Source of the DNA: Candidatus Enterenecus merdae
Lineage (GTDB): Bacteria > Bacillota > Clostridia > Oscillospirales > Oscillospiraceae
Direction: 5' to 3'
NCBI GenBank assembly: GCA_018716385.1
Contig: DVJZ01000026.1
Coordinates: 1-64,000 of the forward strand
DNA length: 64,000 bases
Part shown: positions 18,096 through 26,686 of the stretch, in pieces
How positions within the stretch are numbered: position 1 is the first letter of the stretch
Layout: every line of letters starts with the position of its first letter
Position numbers and translations under genes: made by a program
The notes under the pieces: model-generated
Database searches by the model: none
Told to the model about the DNA's origin: nothing
What the model saw: the letters and a program-made list of their open reading frames with translations, nothing else

Positions 18096-18124
18096 TTGAC
18101 TTCCCCACCGGTTTCGGGTATAAT
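18096..18124 (+). promoter_or_regulatory. Promoter for rmlA
   Basis: TTGACT (18096-18101), 17-base spacer, TATAAT (18119-18124); the start codon lies 80 bases downstream. Confidence 0.8.
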
Positions 18125-18203
18125 CTGTCCATCTGCTTTTGGCCCGTCGGGCCGGAGGCCTACCTCGGATATGCAGCGCCACCCGGGCGCGTGGAGGTCT
18201 TCT

Positions 18204-19061
18204 ATGAAGGGTATCATTCTGGCCGCCGGGCGGGGCACCCGGCTGTATCCCATGACGAAACCTGTCTGTAAGCCCCTGCTGCCCGTCTATGACAAGCCGC
18301 TGCTGTACTATCCCCTGTCCGTGCTGATGCAGGCGGGCATCGACCAGGTGTTGGTCATCGTCCCTCCGGGGGAGACGGGCACCTTTTCAGCTCTGTTGGG
18401 GGACGGCGCCCAGCTGGGCATCTCCATCCAGTACACCGTGCAGCCGGTGGCCCGGGGCATTGCCGACGCGCTGCTCATCGGCGGAGACTTCCTGGCCGGG
18501 GAGGACGTGTGCCTGGTGCTGGGGGACAACCTCTTCTGGGCCCCCGACCTGGCCGGCGTGCTCAAACGGGCCGCCCGGGACAACCGGGGGGCCACGGTAT
18601 TCGGCTGCTATGTGCAGGATCCAAAACCCTTCGGAGTGGTGGAATTTGACGCAGACGGCCGGGCCATCTCCATCGAGGAAAAGCCCAGCCACCCCAAGTC
18701 CCACTATGTTGTGCCCGGCCTGTACTTCTATCGCAACGACGCGCTGGACATCGCCGCCGGCCTCACCCCCTCTGCCCGGGGGGAGCTGGAAATCACCGAT
18801 GTGAACCTGGCCTTCCTGCGCCGGGATCAGCTCCAGGTCATCCCCTTGCAGGACAACTACCTGTGGATGGACGCGGGCAGCGCCGACAGCCTGCTGGCCG
18901 CCGCCCAGGCCATCCATGACCTGCAGCATACCACCGGGCAGTATGTGGGGTGCATCGAGGAGGTGGCCTATCGGGAGGGGCGCATCACCAGGCAGCAGCT
19001 CCACCAGCTGGGCAGCCAGCTGGATATGACCGCCTATGGCCGGCACCTGCTGGCCCTGTAA
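18204..19061 (+). CDS. rmlA: Glucose-1-phosphate thymidylyltransferase
   Basis: 285 residues from ATG 18204, where the family N-terminus MKGIILAAGRGTRLYP begins. It makes dTDP-glucose from glucose-1-phosphate and dTTP, the first step of dTDP-rhamnose and related sugars for surface polysaccharides. The nucleotide-binding GxGTRLxP and EEKPSHPKS are visible. GGAGG lies just upstream. It has its own promoter and terminator, and no other rml genes are adjacent. Confidence 0.9.
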   Translation: MKGIILAAGRGTRLYPMTKPVCKPLLPVYDKPLLYYPLSVLMQAGIDQVLVIVPPGETGTFSALLGDGAQLGISIQYTVQPVARGIADALLIGGDFLAGEDVCLVLGDNLFWAPDLAGVLKRAARDNRGATVFGCYVQDPKPFGVVEFDADGRAISIEEKPSHPKSHYVVPGLYFYRNDALDIAAGLTPSARGELEITDVNLAFLRRDQLQVIPLQDNYLWMDAGSADSLLAAAQAIHDLQHTTGQYVGCIEEVAYREGRITRQQLHQLGSQLDMTAYGRHLLAL

Positions 19062-19081
19062 AGGAATGCTGTCCAACAACT

Positions 19082-19117
19082 CGGGCCCGCAGCCTTTCGG
19101 CTGCGGGCCCGTTTCTT
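19082..19117 (+). terminator. Terminator after rmlA
   Basis: CGGGCCCGCAGCC and GGCTGCGGGCCCG form a 13-base stem followed by TTTCTT. The convergent serA ends 23 bases further on. Confidence 0.8.
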
Positions 19118-19139
19118 CCGCTTCAGTCGTCCCGGTGCT

Positions 19140-20306
19140 TCACCGGACCGCCCGGGTGCGCAACATCCCGGGGATGCGGGCAATGTGATCCAGCACCCGC
19201 TGCTCCACCACGCTGCCTGTATCCACGATGGTGTAGGCGTACTCTCCCTTGGACTTGTTGGTCATGTTCTCCACGTTCACCCCGTCGTTGGACAGCTGCA
19301 GGGTGACGTTGGCCAAGATGGCCGGGATATTGCGGTGCATCAGGCACAGGCGCAGCGCGCCCGAGCGTTCCATGATGACGTCGGGGAGGTTCACCGAGTT
19401 TCTCACATTGCCGTTCTCCAGGAAATCCCGCAACTCCTCGGCGGCCATGACCGCACAATTGTCCTCGCTCTCCGGCGTGGACGCGCCCAGGTGGGGGAAG
19501 GCCACCACCCCCTTGGCCAGGGTCACGGTGTTGTTGGGGAAGTCGGTGACATAGCGGGCCACCTTGCCCGACTCCAGCGCCGCCAGCATCGCCTGGTCGT
19601 CCACCAGCTCGCCCCGGGCCAGGTTCACCACCCGCACCCCGTCCTTCATGGCGGCCAGGGCGTCGGCGTTGATGGTGTGCCGGGTCTGATCGGTGTAAGG
19701 CATGTGGATGGTGAGATAGTCAGCCGCCCGGTAGAGCTCCGTCACGTCCTTGACCACATGGATGTGACGGTCTAGGCGCAGGGCCGCGTCCACCGACAGG
19801 AAGGGATCGTATCCATACACCTCCATGCCCAGGGACAGGGCGATGTTGGCCACCAGCGCGCCGATGGCCCCCAGGCCGATTACGCCCAAGGTCTTGCGGT
19901 ACAGCTCGGGGCCCACGAAGGCGGACTTCCCCTTCTCCACCACGGCGGCCACGTCGGCGCCGGCCTGGGCCTGCTCCCGCACCCAGGCGCTGCCCCCCAG
20001 GACGTCCCGGGAGGCGGCCAGCAGGGCGCAGATCACCAGCTCCTTCACCGCGTTGGCGTTGGCGCCGGGAGTGTTGAACACGATGATGCCCGCCTCCGAA
20101 CAGCGGTCCACCGGGATGTTGTTGGTTCCCGCCCCCGCCCGGGCGACGGCCCATAGCTTAGGGGGGAACACATAGTCATGGAGCTTGGCCGACCGGACCA
20201 GGATGGCGTCCTCGTTTGCCACATCGTCCCCCACGGTGTAGCGCTCCCTGGGCAGCCGCTCCAGCCCCTTGGCCGAGATCTGATTCATGGTCTTGATCTG
20301 AAACAT
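19140..20306 (-). CDS. serA: D-3-phosphoglycerate dehydrogenase
   Basis: 388 residues from ATG 20306 (MFQIKTMNQISAKGLERLP), with AGGAGA 6 bases upstream. It oxidises 3-phosphoglycerate in serine synthesis. The NAD fold has LGVIGLGAIGALVAN; catalytic Arg, Glu and His lie in NLARGELVD and the HLGAST region; a C-terminal ACT domain (about 315-388) likely senses serine. The frame stays open upstream to 20543 and includes a copy of the SerC C-terminus, so a longer fused form is conceivable but the internal start is better supported. It is in one operon with serC. Confidence 0.92.
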   Translation of the reverse strand: MFQIKTMNQISAKGLERLPRERYTVGDDVANEDAILVRSAKLHDYVFPPKLWAVARAGAGTNNIPVDRCSEAGIIVFNTPGANANAVKELVICALLAASRDVLGGSAWVREQAQAGADVAAVVEKGKSAFVGPELYRKTLGVIGLGAIGALVANIALSLGMEVYGYDPFLSVDAALRLDRHIHVVKDVTELYRAADYLTIHMPYTDQTRHTINADALAAMKDGVRVVNLARGELVDDQAMLAALESGKVARYVTDFPNNTVTLAKGVVAFPHLGASTPESEDNCAVMAAEELRDFLENGNVRNSVNLPDVIMERSGALRLCLMHRNIPAILANVTLQLSNDGVNVENMTNKSKGEYAYTIVDTGSVVEQRVLDHIARIPGMLRTRAVR

Positions 20307-20339
20307 ATCCAATCTCCTCTTTTGATCCATAATGGTATG

Positions 20340-20480
20340 GCCGATTCCCTCGGCCTGCTGGCTTTCGTTGACCCTGTCAAAGGCCTGGATGAAGTCCGCC
20401 AGCTTCTCCACGCCCTCGGCGGGCATGGCATTGTAAATCGAAGCCCGTATCCCGGCCCCACAACAGGCAACCCCTTTTGT
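20340..20480 (-). pseudogene. Second, degenerate copy of the serC 3' end
   Basis: The minus strand reads LTKG...GIRASIYNAMPAEGVEKL then ADFIQAFDRVN, nearly the same as the real SerC C-terminus (GMRASIYNAMPTEGVEKL, ADFIRAFDRAN). The copy has lost the SerC stop and is in frame with serA downstream. It lies about 125 bases beyond the true serC end, separated by a hairpin-rich element. Confidence 0.85.
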
Positions 20481-20499
20481 GAGGATCCCATTTCCTCCC

Positions 20500-20586
20500 T
20501 CAACGGAAATGAATTCCGCCTGCGGCAAGGTTTTGCTGCGCAAAACGCTTGGGCCCGGCCCGCCGCCGCGCCCCGCTGCGCGGGGC
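20500..20586 (-). repeat. Hairpin element between the two serC ends
   Basis: On the minus strand a GC stem (GCCCCGC / GCGGGGC, near 20569-20586) is followed by the perfect hairpin GTTTTGC-GCA-GCAAAAC (20530-20546) and then CCTTGCCGCAG. A very similar arrangement with compensating stem changes lies at 34185-34216. Confidence 0.5.
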
Positions 20587-20589
20587 CTC

Positions 20590-20699
20590 GGGCGGTATGC
20601 GGGCTTTAGTTGGCCCTGTCGAAGGCCCGGATAAAGTCCGCCAGCTTCTCCACGCCCTCGGTGGGCATGGCATTGTAAATCGAAGCCCGCATACCGCCC
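20590..20699. repeat. Inverted repeat bracketing the serC 3' end
   Basis: GGGCGGTATGCGGGC at 20590-20604 is the exact inverse of GCCCGCATACCGCCC at 20685-20699, and the match extends two bases further at the 20604/20685 side. The outer copy lies just past the serC stop, the inner one inside the coding region. Confidence 0.75.
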
Positions 20700-21691
20700 A
20701 CGGAGCGGTGCCCTTTCAGGTTGACAAAGCCCGCCTGGGTGGCCTCGGCCACAAATTTGGCGTCCAGCTCCGGGTCGGCGGTGCGGAATACCACGTTCAT
20801 ATCCGAGCGGCTGCCCGGCTGGGCAGGGCAGGTGAACAGCTTGGAGTTGTCCAGCGCGTCATAGAGCAGCTGGGCCTTGGCGTGCTTGATCTTCTCCATG
20901 CCTTCCACGCCCCCTTTGCTGTCCAGCCACTCCAGCACCAGCCCCAGCATATAGATACACCAGCAGGGCGGCGTGTTGTACATGGAGTCCTTGTCGATCA
21001 TGGTCTTGTAGCTGAGCATCAGCGGGGTGTTGGGCAGCTCCTGCCCCGCCAGATCCTTGCGGATGACCACGATGGTCAGCCCTGCGGGGGCCAGGTTCTT
21101 CTGGGCCCCGCCGTAGATCACGCCATACCTGGACACATCCACCACCCGGCTGAGGAAATTGGAGGACATGTCACATACCAGGGGCACCTCCCCGGTGTCG
21201 GGCACATACTGCCACTCGGTGCCATAGATGGTGTTGTTGGCGCAGTAGTGGAAGTAGCTGGCCTGGGGGTCCAGCTTCAGCTGGTCCTGGGTTGGGATAT
21301 AGGTGTGCTCCCGGTCCTTGCTGGAGGCGGCCAGGTTGATCTGGCCGTACTTGCCCGCCTCCTGATAGGCGATGTTGGAAAAGCTGCCGGTCACAGCGTA
21401 ATCGGCCTTCCCCGTCCTGCCGATCAGGTTCAGGGGCACCATGGAAAACTGGGTGGACGCCCCGCCCTGGAGAAACAGGATGCTGTACTGCTCCGGCACA
21501 TGGAACAGGCGGCGGAAATTGGCCTGGGTGTCCTGAAAGATCTTGTCGAAAACCTTAGATCGGTGGCTCATCTCCATCACGGACATACCTGACCCCTGGT
21601 AGTTGGCGATCTCCCCGCCGGCGCGCATGAGCACTTCCAGTGGCAGCATGGAGGGGCCTGCTGAAAAGTTGTAGACGCGTTCTTTCCCCAT
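20606..21691 (-). CDS. serC: Phosphoserine aminotransferase
   Basis: 361 residues from ATG 21691 (MGKERVYNFSAGPSMLP), with GGAGA upstream. A PLP enzyme that converts 3-phosphohydroxypyruvate to phosphoserine with glutamate as amino donor. The PLP lysine is in GGAQKNLAPAGL. It is first in the serC-serA operon, so two steps of serine synthesis are encoded together; a phosphoserine phosphatase is not nearby. Confidence 0.93.
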   Translation of the reverse strand: MGKERVYNFSAGPSMLPLEVLMRAGGEIANYQGSGMSVMEMSHRSKVFDKIFQDTQANFRRLFHVPEQYSILFLQGGASTQFSMVPLNLIGRTGKADYAVTGSFSNIAYQEAGKYGQINLAASSKDREHTYIPTQDQLKLDPQASYFHYCANNTIYGTEWQYVPDTGEVPLVCDMSSNFLSRVVDVSRYGVIYGGAQKNLAPAGLTIVVIRKDLAGQELPNTPLMLSYKTMIDKDSMYNTPPCWCIYMLGLVLEWLDSKGGVEGMEKIKHAKAQLLYDALDNSKLFTCPAQPGSRSDMNVVFRTADPELDAKFVAEATQAGFVNLKGHRSVGGMRASIYNAMPTEGVEKLADFIRAFDRAN

Positions 21692-21775
21692 GAGTAAGTT
21701 CTCCTCTCTCAGATTTCCGTCATGCGTTCTTTGCTCCATGTTGTTATGAATAAATTAAATGCATGGATTGAATTT

Positions 21776-21805
21776 ATTATATGAGTTCTCGCACCCTGGT
21801 GTCAA
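21776..21805 (-). promoter_or_regulatory. Promoter for serC-serA
   Basis: On the minus strand TTGACA (21805-21800), 18-base spacer, TATAAT (21781-21776). The leader is about 80 bases and AT-rich. Confidence 0.75.
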
Positions 21806-21967
21806 TGGCAGATACCACAAAAAGGCCGCCCCTTCCCCTTCCTCTTTCTGTTCCTCTTCACGCCAAGGCCCCCATCCGTCGGCGCGAACAAGAGGACGTG
21901 GGCCGGTCACCCGGCTCCGGTTCTACCTCAGCCTATGCCCGCATAGGCTGGGGTGAGGTGACATCCC

Positions 21968-23119
21968 ATGCGAAAGAAACGGACAAGGAAGCCCTTTGCC
22001 CAGTGGCTGCGCCAGGCTGCGGCCCTGTTTGTGGCCTGCGCCGCCCTATGGCTGGTCTGGCTCACCGGTGACCCTGCCGCCGCCCTGTCCCAGCTGGCTG
22101 CCAGCACCCGGCTGGCCACCACCTTGCTGTCGGCCGAGCTGGGCGCCCCGCCCCAGGACGGCACCCAGCTGTCCAGCTGGGACCGCCTGGTGCTGGCCCA
22201 GTCCTCCCTGCTGGGCGGCCTGCTTCCCCAGGACGCGGACAACCCCGATCCTCAGCAGGACCCCTCCCCCCAGCCAGCCCCCTCCGTCCAGCCCTCCCAG
22301 GAGGCCGACCCCCTGCCGGCCGCCACCGCCCAGCCGGACGGCATCATCCCCCGCACCCTGGTGGCGGGCACCTCCGCCAGCTATGTCACATCTGGCGCGG
22401 TATCCATCTACAACCACACCGACTATGCCCTGGACATCGACCAGCTGCTGGCCGACGCCCCCGCCCTCACCGCCGGGGGAGACGGCCCCCAGGTACTTAT
22501 CTTCCACTCCCACGCCACCGAGGCCTACACCATGTCCGGCTCCGACGTGTACGAGGAAAGTGACAGCTACCGCACCCTGAACACCGAGCAGAACATGGTC
22601 CGGGTGGGGGCGGAGATGGCCCAGATCTTTGAGCAAGCCGGCATCCAGGTCATCCACGATACCACTCTGTACGACTACCCCAGCTACAACGAGGCCTACA
22701 TCCGATCCTCCCAGGGGGTGGCCCATTGGCTGGAGCAATACCCCTCCCTCCAGCTGGTGCTGGACGTCCACCGGGACGCCCTGGCCGCCAGCGATGGCAC
22801 CATTTACAAGACCGTGGCCGGCACCGTGGACAACTGCGCCCAGGTGATGATGGTGATGGGCAGCGACGCCATGGGACAGGAGCACCCCAACTGGCGGGTC
22901 AACCTGTCCCTGGCCGCCAGCATCCAAAAGGACCTGGCTGAAAAGTGGTCCACCCTGGCCCGGCCCCTGGTGCTGCGCACCTCCCGGTTCAACCAGCACC
23001 AGTCCACCGGGGAGATCCTGCTGGAGGTGGGGACCCACGGCAACACCCTGCAGGAAGCCATCACCGCCGCCCGGCTCTTTGCCCGCACCGTGGCCGACCG
23101 GATGACCGGCGCGTCCTGA
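21968..23119 (+). CDS. spoIIP: Stage II sporulation protein P
   Basis: 383 residues: a membrane anchor near the N-terminus (about 14-35), a proline-rich linker (90-120) and a C-terminal SpoIIP domain with HSHATEAY and LDVHRDA, the zinc-binding amidase/endopeptidase motifs. With SpoIID and SpoIIM it thins septal peptidoglycan so the mother cell can engulf the forespore. Its presence shows that the organism forms endospores. A palindrome GCCTATGC-CC-GCATAGGC lies about 20 bases before the start. Confidence 0.92.
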   Translation: MRKKRTRKPFAQWLRQAAALFVACAALWLVWLTGDPAAALSQLAASTRLATTLLSAELGAPPQDGTQLSSWDRLVLAQSSLLGGLLPQDADNPDPQQDPSPQPAPSVQPSQEADPLPAATAQPDGIIPRTLVAGTSASYVTSGAVSIYNHTDYALDIDQLLADAPALTAGGDGPQVLIFHSHATEAYTMSGSDVYEESDSYRTLNTEQNMVRVGAEMAQIFEQAGIQVIHDTTLYDYPSYNEAYIRSSQGVAHWLEQYPSLQLVLDVHRDALAASDGTIYKTVAGTVDNCAQVMMVMGSDAMGQEHPNWRVNLSLAASIQKDLAEKWSTLARPLVLRTSRFNQHQSTGEILLEVGTHGNTLQEAITAARLFARTVADRMTGAS

Positions 23120-23151
23120 TCCCGCGCAGGACAGAATTTTTCAAAAATCCC

Positions 23152-23180
23152 TTGCCTTTTGAGGCCGGACATGGTAGAAT
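23152..23180 (+). promoter_or_regulatory. Promoter for secG
   Basis: TTGCCT (23152-23157), 17-base spacer, TAGAAT (23175-23180). Confidence 0.6.
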
Positions 23181-23257
23181 GATGGGCACGACATGGGGCG
23201 GGCCCGCCCAGCTCCCCGCCCCGCAGACGATTCTACCGCCGAAAGGAATGCAGTCCT

Positions 23258-23497
23258 ATGACCACTACCCAGCTCGTTTTGTCCATTGTCTACTTCGTCA
23301 TCGCCCTGGTGCTGGTTGCCATCGTGATGCTTCAGTCTGGCAAAAGCGCCGGCCTGTCCGGCGCCATTTCCGGCGGGGCGGACACCTTCCTGTCCAAGAA
23401 CAAAGCCCGGTCGGCCGATGCGCGCATGGCCAAGATGACCAAGTGGGTGGCCGTGCTGTTCCTGGGCCTTACCATGGTGATCTGCCTGGTCAATTGA
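23258..23497 (+). CDS. secG: Preprotein translocase subunit SecG
   Basis: 79 residues with two membrane segments (about 5-25 and 57-77) and the conserved loop LQSGKSAGLSGAISGGA. SecG joins SecY and SecE in the translocation channel. A GAAAGGA site precedes the start. It has its own promoter and terminator. Confidence 0.92.
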   Translation: MTTTQLVLSIVYFVIALVLVAIVMLQSGKSAGLSGAISGGADTFLSKNKARSADARMAKMTKWVAVLFLGLTMVICLVN

Positions 23498-23601
23498 GCG
23501 CTCCCCAAGCCGGAAAAACGGGCGGCATCCACGAAAGCCAACCACCGGGCAGGAAGCATTGAAAACAAACTAACTTCGCGGCCGGCAAATAGATCGCGCT
23601 A

Positions 23602-23639
23602 AAAGCGGGCAGGAAGCCTAACAGCTTCCTGCCCGCTTT
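23602..23639 (+). terminator. Terminator after secG
   Basis: AAAGCGGGCAGGAAGC and GCTTCCTGCCCGCTTT form a 16-base perfect stem with a 6-base loop, followed by a short pyrimidine run. Confidence 0.75.
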
Positions 23640-23920
23640 CTCTATATTTCATGGAAGGATAGGGCGGCAGTTCCCCGTTGTCGAGAGATGATTGTATTAC
23701 CTGCCTCGCTTCCGCGCTTTGAACGCTGCATAATGAGTATTCGGATTGTAGGAAATAACAATGATACCCCCGATACCGCCGCATCCTTAAAAGAAAGCGG
23801 CTTCGCATCCCCCCGTAATCCGATTTTTGAAAAGGAACACGGCGGCTTGAAATGATAGTTTCAAAACCGCCGTTTTATTAGGATGCTCCAGCCGTAAAAC
23901 AACGGCTTTCAGAATCGGAA
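23640..23920. other. Intergenic left edge of the AT-rich cassette
   Basis: No recognisable gene. A hairpin at 23839-23877 (ACGGCGG...CCGCCGT followed by TTTTATT) looks like a plus-strand terminator with nothing obvious to terminate; it may belong to whatever preceded the cassette. Confidence 0.4.
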
Positions 23921-24583
23921 TCATCCATTTACAAACTCAATATTGACATCGCCGTTATTGCTGGACACATTTAGCGTTTTTTCGCCGCCATCTTTCTGAT
24001 CCGGCAGATTACTGTCACCTTTTTTTATTTCTGACCGAATGGTAAAATCATCATAACTTCCCACAACCGTTCCCACAATGTCCCCATTTTTAACCGTTAG
24101 ATATAGGGCGTTTCCTACCTCTAAGTTTCCAAAGGTGATATTTCCCCCATTAGAAGAAATATTTATGCGTCCGGTTACAGCCAATGCAGAAAGTGTTATA
24201 TCCTCGTTTGTTGTGGATAGTGTCAGGTTTCCTAAACGTGCGTGCGGTATCTGCAACGATATTTTCCGATCTTCGGCGGAGGGTTTTCCACCAATATAAT
24301 CCGTCCACTCTTTATCGCTTGCACTCGTCATAGTCAACACATTTTCGTCTGAAACGGAAATATCGTAATACTCCTTGCTGTTTTCAGAATATTGAATATG
24401 AACTTGTTCGTCCTCGGACAACGACACTTCAATTTCTCTATCCTGTACATCCAGATTGATTTCATGGATCTGTGTATCCGGCGTATAGCTTTTTTCTTCA
24501 AATGGTTCTCCGCTGTTCGAGCAGCCCGCCAAAACAAAACAGCCCAATGCGAGGCACAATGCAAGCGAAATGATTTTCTTCAT
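23921..24583 (-). CDS. DUF4097-type lipoprotein
   Basis: 220 residues with a lipoprotein signal (MKKIISLALCLALGCFVLAGC, lipobox LAGC). The mature part is beta-strand repeats of the DUF4097 adhesin-like type (GRINISSNGGNITFGNLEVG, then NGDI and NGDV units). Members often accompany ABC transporters and sensors. It ends a minus-strand cluster with the acetyltransferase and ABC genes and shares their AT-rich composition. Confidence 0.75.
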   Translation of the reverse strand: MKKIISLALCLALGCFVLAGCSNSGEPFEEKSYTPDTQIHEINLDVQDREIEVSLSEDEQVHIQYSENSKEYYDISVSDENVLTMTSASDKEWTDYIGGKPSAEDRKISLQIPHARLGNLTLSTTNEDITLSALAVTGRINISSNGGNITFGNLEVGNALYLTVKNGDIVGTVVGSYDDFTIRSEIKKGDSNLPDQKDGGEKTLNVSSNNGDVNIEFVNG

Positions 24584-24613
24584 TTTAATTCCTCCATATT
24601 TCGTAGATTAGAT

Positions 24614-25063
24614 TTACAACGCTAACTCATAGTAGCCTTCACTTTTATCAGTCTTCCCAGTGGAACGAAAGCCGAAAGAAAGATATAGATTTTTTGCTTT
24701 TTCATGTGCGCGGCCTATTACTATGGCCACTTTTCTAACGCCTTGTATTTTTAAGCCTCGCAAGATATGCTCTAAGGCTTTTTCCTCCAGCCCTTTGTGT
24801 TGAAATCTATCATCTACCATAAAGCGGCAAATGGTTGCTGTATCGGCCCGATTTTCTGCACGCTGATACATGAAAAAACCAATTAGCACATTGTTGTTAT
24901 AGATTGCATTGGGGTGCATTTCTGGATGATATTTGGCTTCCGCTATGGAAATTGCGTTGCAGCAAAAATGCCCCTCCATCGTCGTCCCAATACCATCTTG
25001 GTTTGTTGTCAATTCGCACACGTCCAATATATTTTGTGCGTCAATTGCTTTTATCCGAATCAC
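24614..25063 (-). CDS. GNAT-family N-acetyltransferase
   Basis: 149 residues with a GNAT fold: FMVDDRFQHKGLEEKALEHIL corresponds to the acetyl-CoA loop and helix (the usual Q/RxxGxG/A is somewhat diverged), and NLYLSFGFRSTGK is the C-terminal motif. It resembles polyamine or small-molecule acetyltransferases. Its place beside a MerR regulator and an exporter recalls the bltR-blt-bltD arrangement of Bacillus, which suggests a drug or polyamine resistance role (inference). Confidence 0.8.
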   Translation of the reverse strand: MIRIKAIDAQNILDVCELTTNQDGIGTTMEGHFCCNAISIAEAKYHPEMHPNAIYNNNVLIGFFMYQRAENRADTATICRFMVDDRFQHKGLEEKALEHILRGLKIQGVRKVAIVIGRAHEKAKNLYLSFGFRSTGKTDKSEGYYELAL

Positions 25064-25078
25064 GGCTATCCCTCTTGT

Positions 25079-25726
25079 CTATAAAGTTTTTCTTTTCAAG
25101 ACCACAAGCCCCCCGAGAGATAATGCGGCACTTAGTAACAGGCAAATACAAATGTGCAGGACGGCATTGTCGTTAAGCATGATCGTCTGAAAAAATTCAG
25201 CCAAAATCGCGCGCAATGGCGCAATCGGCGTAAAAATACAAATCATTGCAACGAATAATGCGTCAGTCAGCCACCCATACCAACGTGTCTGCATGGATAG
25301 CAGCACATGAAGAAAAACCATAACAAGCAGTAAAAAGAACATCTGCTGTAATCCGGCAACGACCATCCCGTTTCCCGTCCATTTGCACACGTCCATCATA
25401 TTGATGACTGTTTGCGCTGAATATACGGGGTCAATCAGGAGATGAATGACTGTGTTGACAAGGGAAATGCAAAACGCCAGAAGCCCGTAACTAATCAGGC
25501 AGCCGAAAAAGTAATCCCTTTTGCTCGCTCCCAGATGCATTAACTTTGAGAAATCATAAAACACAAAGAAGAATGGGGTCAAGACAGCAAGCAGCCAAGT
25601 ATAATTTCCATTGCTTAAAACCACATCGCCGGAGGATGTGGCGCAAAGCACCACAAGCGCCGTAAGGATGAAACTGATCTTATCGCTTGCAAGCAACCGC
25701 TTTACAATCGCAACAATGGCCGTCAT
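25079..25726 (-). CDS. ABC-2-type membrane protein
   Basis: 215 residues with about six hydrophobic segments and no other motif. The start overlaps the stop of the ATP-binding gene (ATGA), so it is the permease partner. It is shorter than most ABC-2 permeases but has the usual membrane-rich layout. Substrate unknown. Confidence 0.75.
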   Translation of the reverse strand: MTAIVAIVKRLLASDKISFILTALVVLCATSSGDVVLSNGNYTWLLAVLTPFFFVFYDFSKLMHLGASKRDYFFGCLISYGLLAFCISLVNTVIHLLIDPVYSAQTVINMMDVCKWTGNGMVVAGLQQMFFLLLVMVFLHVLLSMQTRWYGWLTDALFVAMICIFTPIAPLRAILAEFFQTIMLNDNAVLHICICLLLSAALSLGGLVVLKRKTL

Positions 25727-26574
25727 CTCTTTACGCCTCCCTTATGTCCCACCAGTTGAATAAAGAAGTCCTGCAAAGACAGTGGTTGAATTTCCAATGA
25801 GGCCGCCTGCTTTGGCGGGGTGTCGAAGATATAGCTTGTTACAAGGCCTCCAACAGCATCTTGGCCGATGATATTGAGCCCTCGGGTCGCAGCCTCCACG
25901 TCTTTTTTCAGTCCGCTGATACAAAATGCTTTTGTTTCAACCGATTGTAGGGTATCAAAGAAGCGGACGCTCCCTCTATCCATTATGATCAGCTTTTGAA
26001 TTGTCTTTGCGATTTCCTCGATGATGTGGGTGGATACGATTATAATGCGCGGGTGTTTCTGAAAGCTCTCTGTCAGCATATCGTAAAACTCCACGCGCAT
26101 CATTGTGTCAAAGCCGAGGACCGGTTCGTCTAAAAGAATGACCTCCTTATGGCTTGCCAAACAGATAATGGTGGAAACCATCGTTTTCATGCCCAGAGAG
26201 AGATGGTTAAACTTCTTTTTTCCGTCCAGCTCAAAACGCTCCATCATCTCCGACGCAAAGTCATCATCATAGTTGGGGTTTACTTCGGAAGCAATCCGCA
26301 GCAGCTTCCGCACCGGAAGGTTAAAATGCTTTGCAAAGTTTTCGACATAGCTAACGCCTGGATCCAAGGTGGACGTCGTTATTGTCTTGCCGCCAATTTG
26401 AATCGTACCGCTTGTAAGATTCTGGTGCCCGGCGATGGATTTGAGAAGCGTTGTTTTCCCTGCGCCATTCCTGCCAAGCAAGCAATAAATACCCGGTTCA
26501 TCAATCGATAACGTAATGTTTTTCAGTACGGTTGCTTGCCCGTACTGCTTTGTCACTTGTTTGAGTTCTATCAT
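25723..26574 (-). CDS. ABC transporter ATP-binding protein
   Basis: 283 residues from ATG 26574 (MIELKQVTKQYG), 8 bases after AGGAGG. Walker A is LLGRNGAGKTTLLKS, the signature region is NHLSLGMKTMV (a diverged LSxGM), and Walker B is VILLDEPVLGFD. It powers the membrane protein encoded next, probably as an exporter. It is divergent from merR across a palindromic operator. Confidence 0.9.
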   Translation of the reverse strand: MIELKQVTKQYGQATVLKNITLSIDEPGIYCLLGRNGAGKTTLLKSIAGHQNLTSGTIQIGGKTITTSTLDPGVSYVENFAKHFNLPVRKLLRIASEVNPNYDDDFASEMMERFELDGKKKFNHLSLGMKTMVSTIICLASHKEVILLDEPVLGFDTMMRVEFYDMLTESFQKHPRIIIVSTHIIEEIAKTIQKLIIMDRGSVRFFDTLQSVETKAFCISGLKKDVEAATRGLNIIGQDAVGGLVTSYIFDTPPKQAASLEIQPLSLQDFFIQLVGHKGGVKR

Positions 26575-26609
26575 GCGGTCATTCCTCCTAAACAGCATTG
26601 CAACATCTA

Positions 26610-26638
26610 TTGCTTTCCGCCATACCCTATGCTAAAAT
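26610..26638 (+). promoter_or_regulatory. Promoter for merR
   Basis: TTGCTT (26610-26615), 17-base spacer, TAAAAT (26633-26638). Confidence 0.5.
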
Positions 26639-26647
26639 GGATTGTAA

Positions 26648-26668
26648 ACCTTTGTGCAACACAAAGGT
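26648..26668. promoter_or_regulatory. Palindromic operator between merR and the ABC operon
   Basis: ACCTTTGTG-CAA-CACAAAGGT is a perfect 9-base inverted repeat with a 3-base centre. On the minus strand it overlaps TTGCAC, which has TAGCAT 19 bases downstream, the long spacer typical of MerR-activated promoters. It likely binds the MerR protein encoded just downstream. Confidence 0.7.
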
Positions 26669-26686
26669 CAATGGGGGAAAATAAAA

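Noticed and set aside
20307-20543. SerA start at 20543 giving a SerC-SerA fusion
   Set aside because: The internal ATG 20306 has a well placed AGGAGA and matches the normal SerA N-terminus; kept only as a possibility in the findings.
21900-21970. Sigma-E promoter before spoIIP
   Set aside because: GCATAGGCT could be a -10, but no acceptable -35 lies at the right distance; the motif also occurs before murE.
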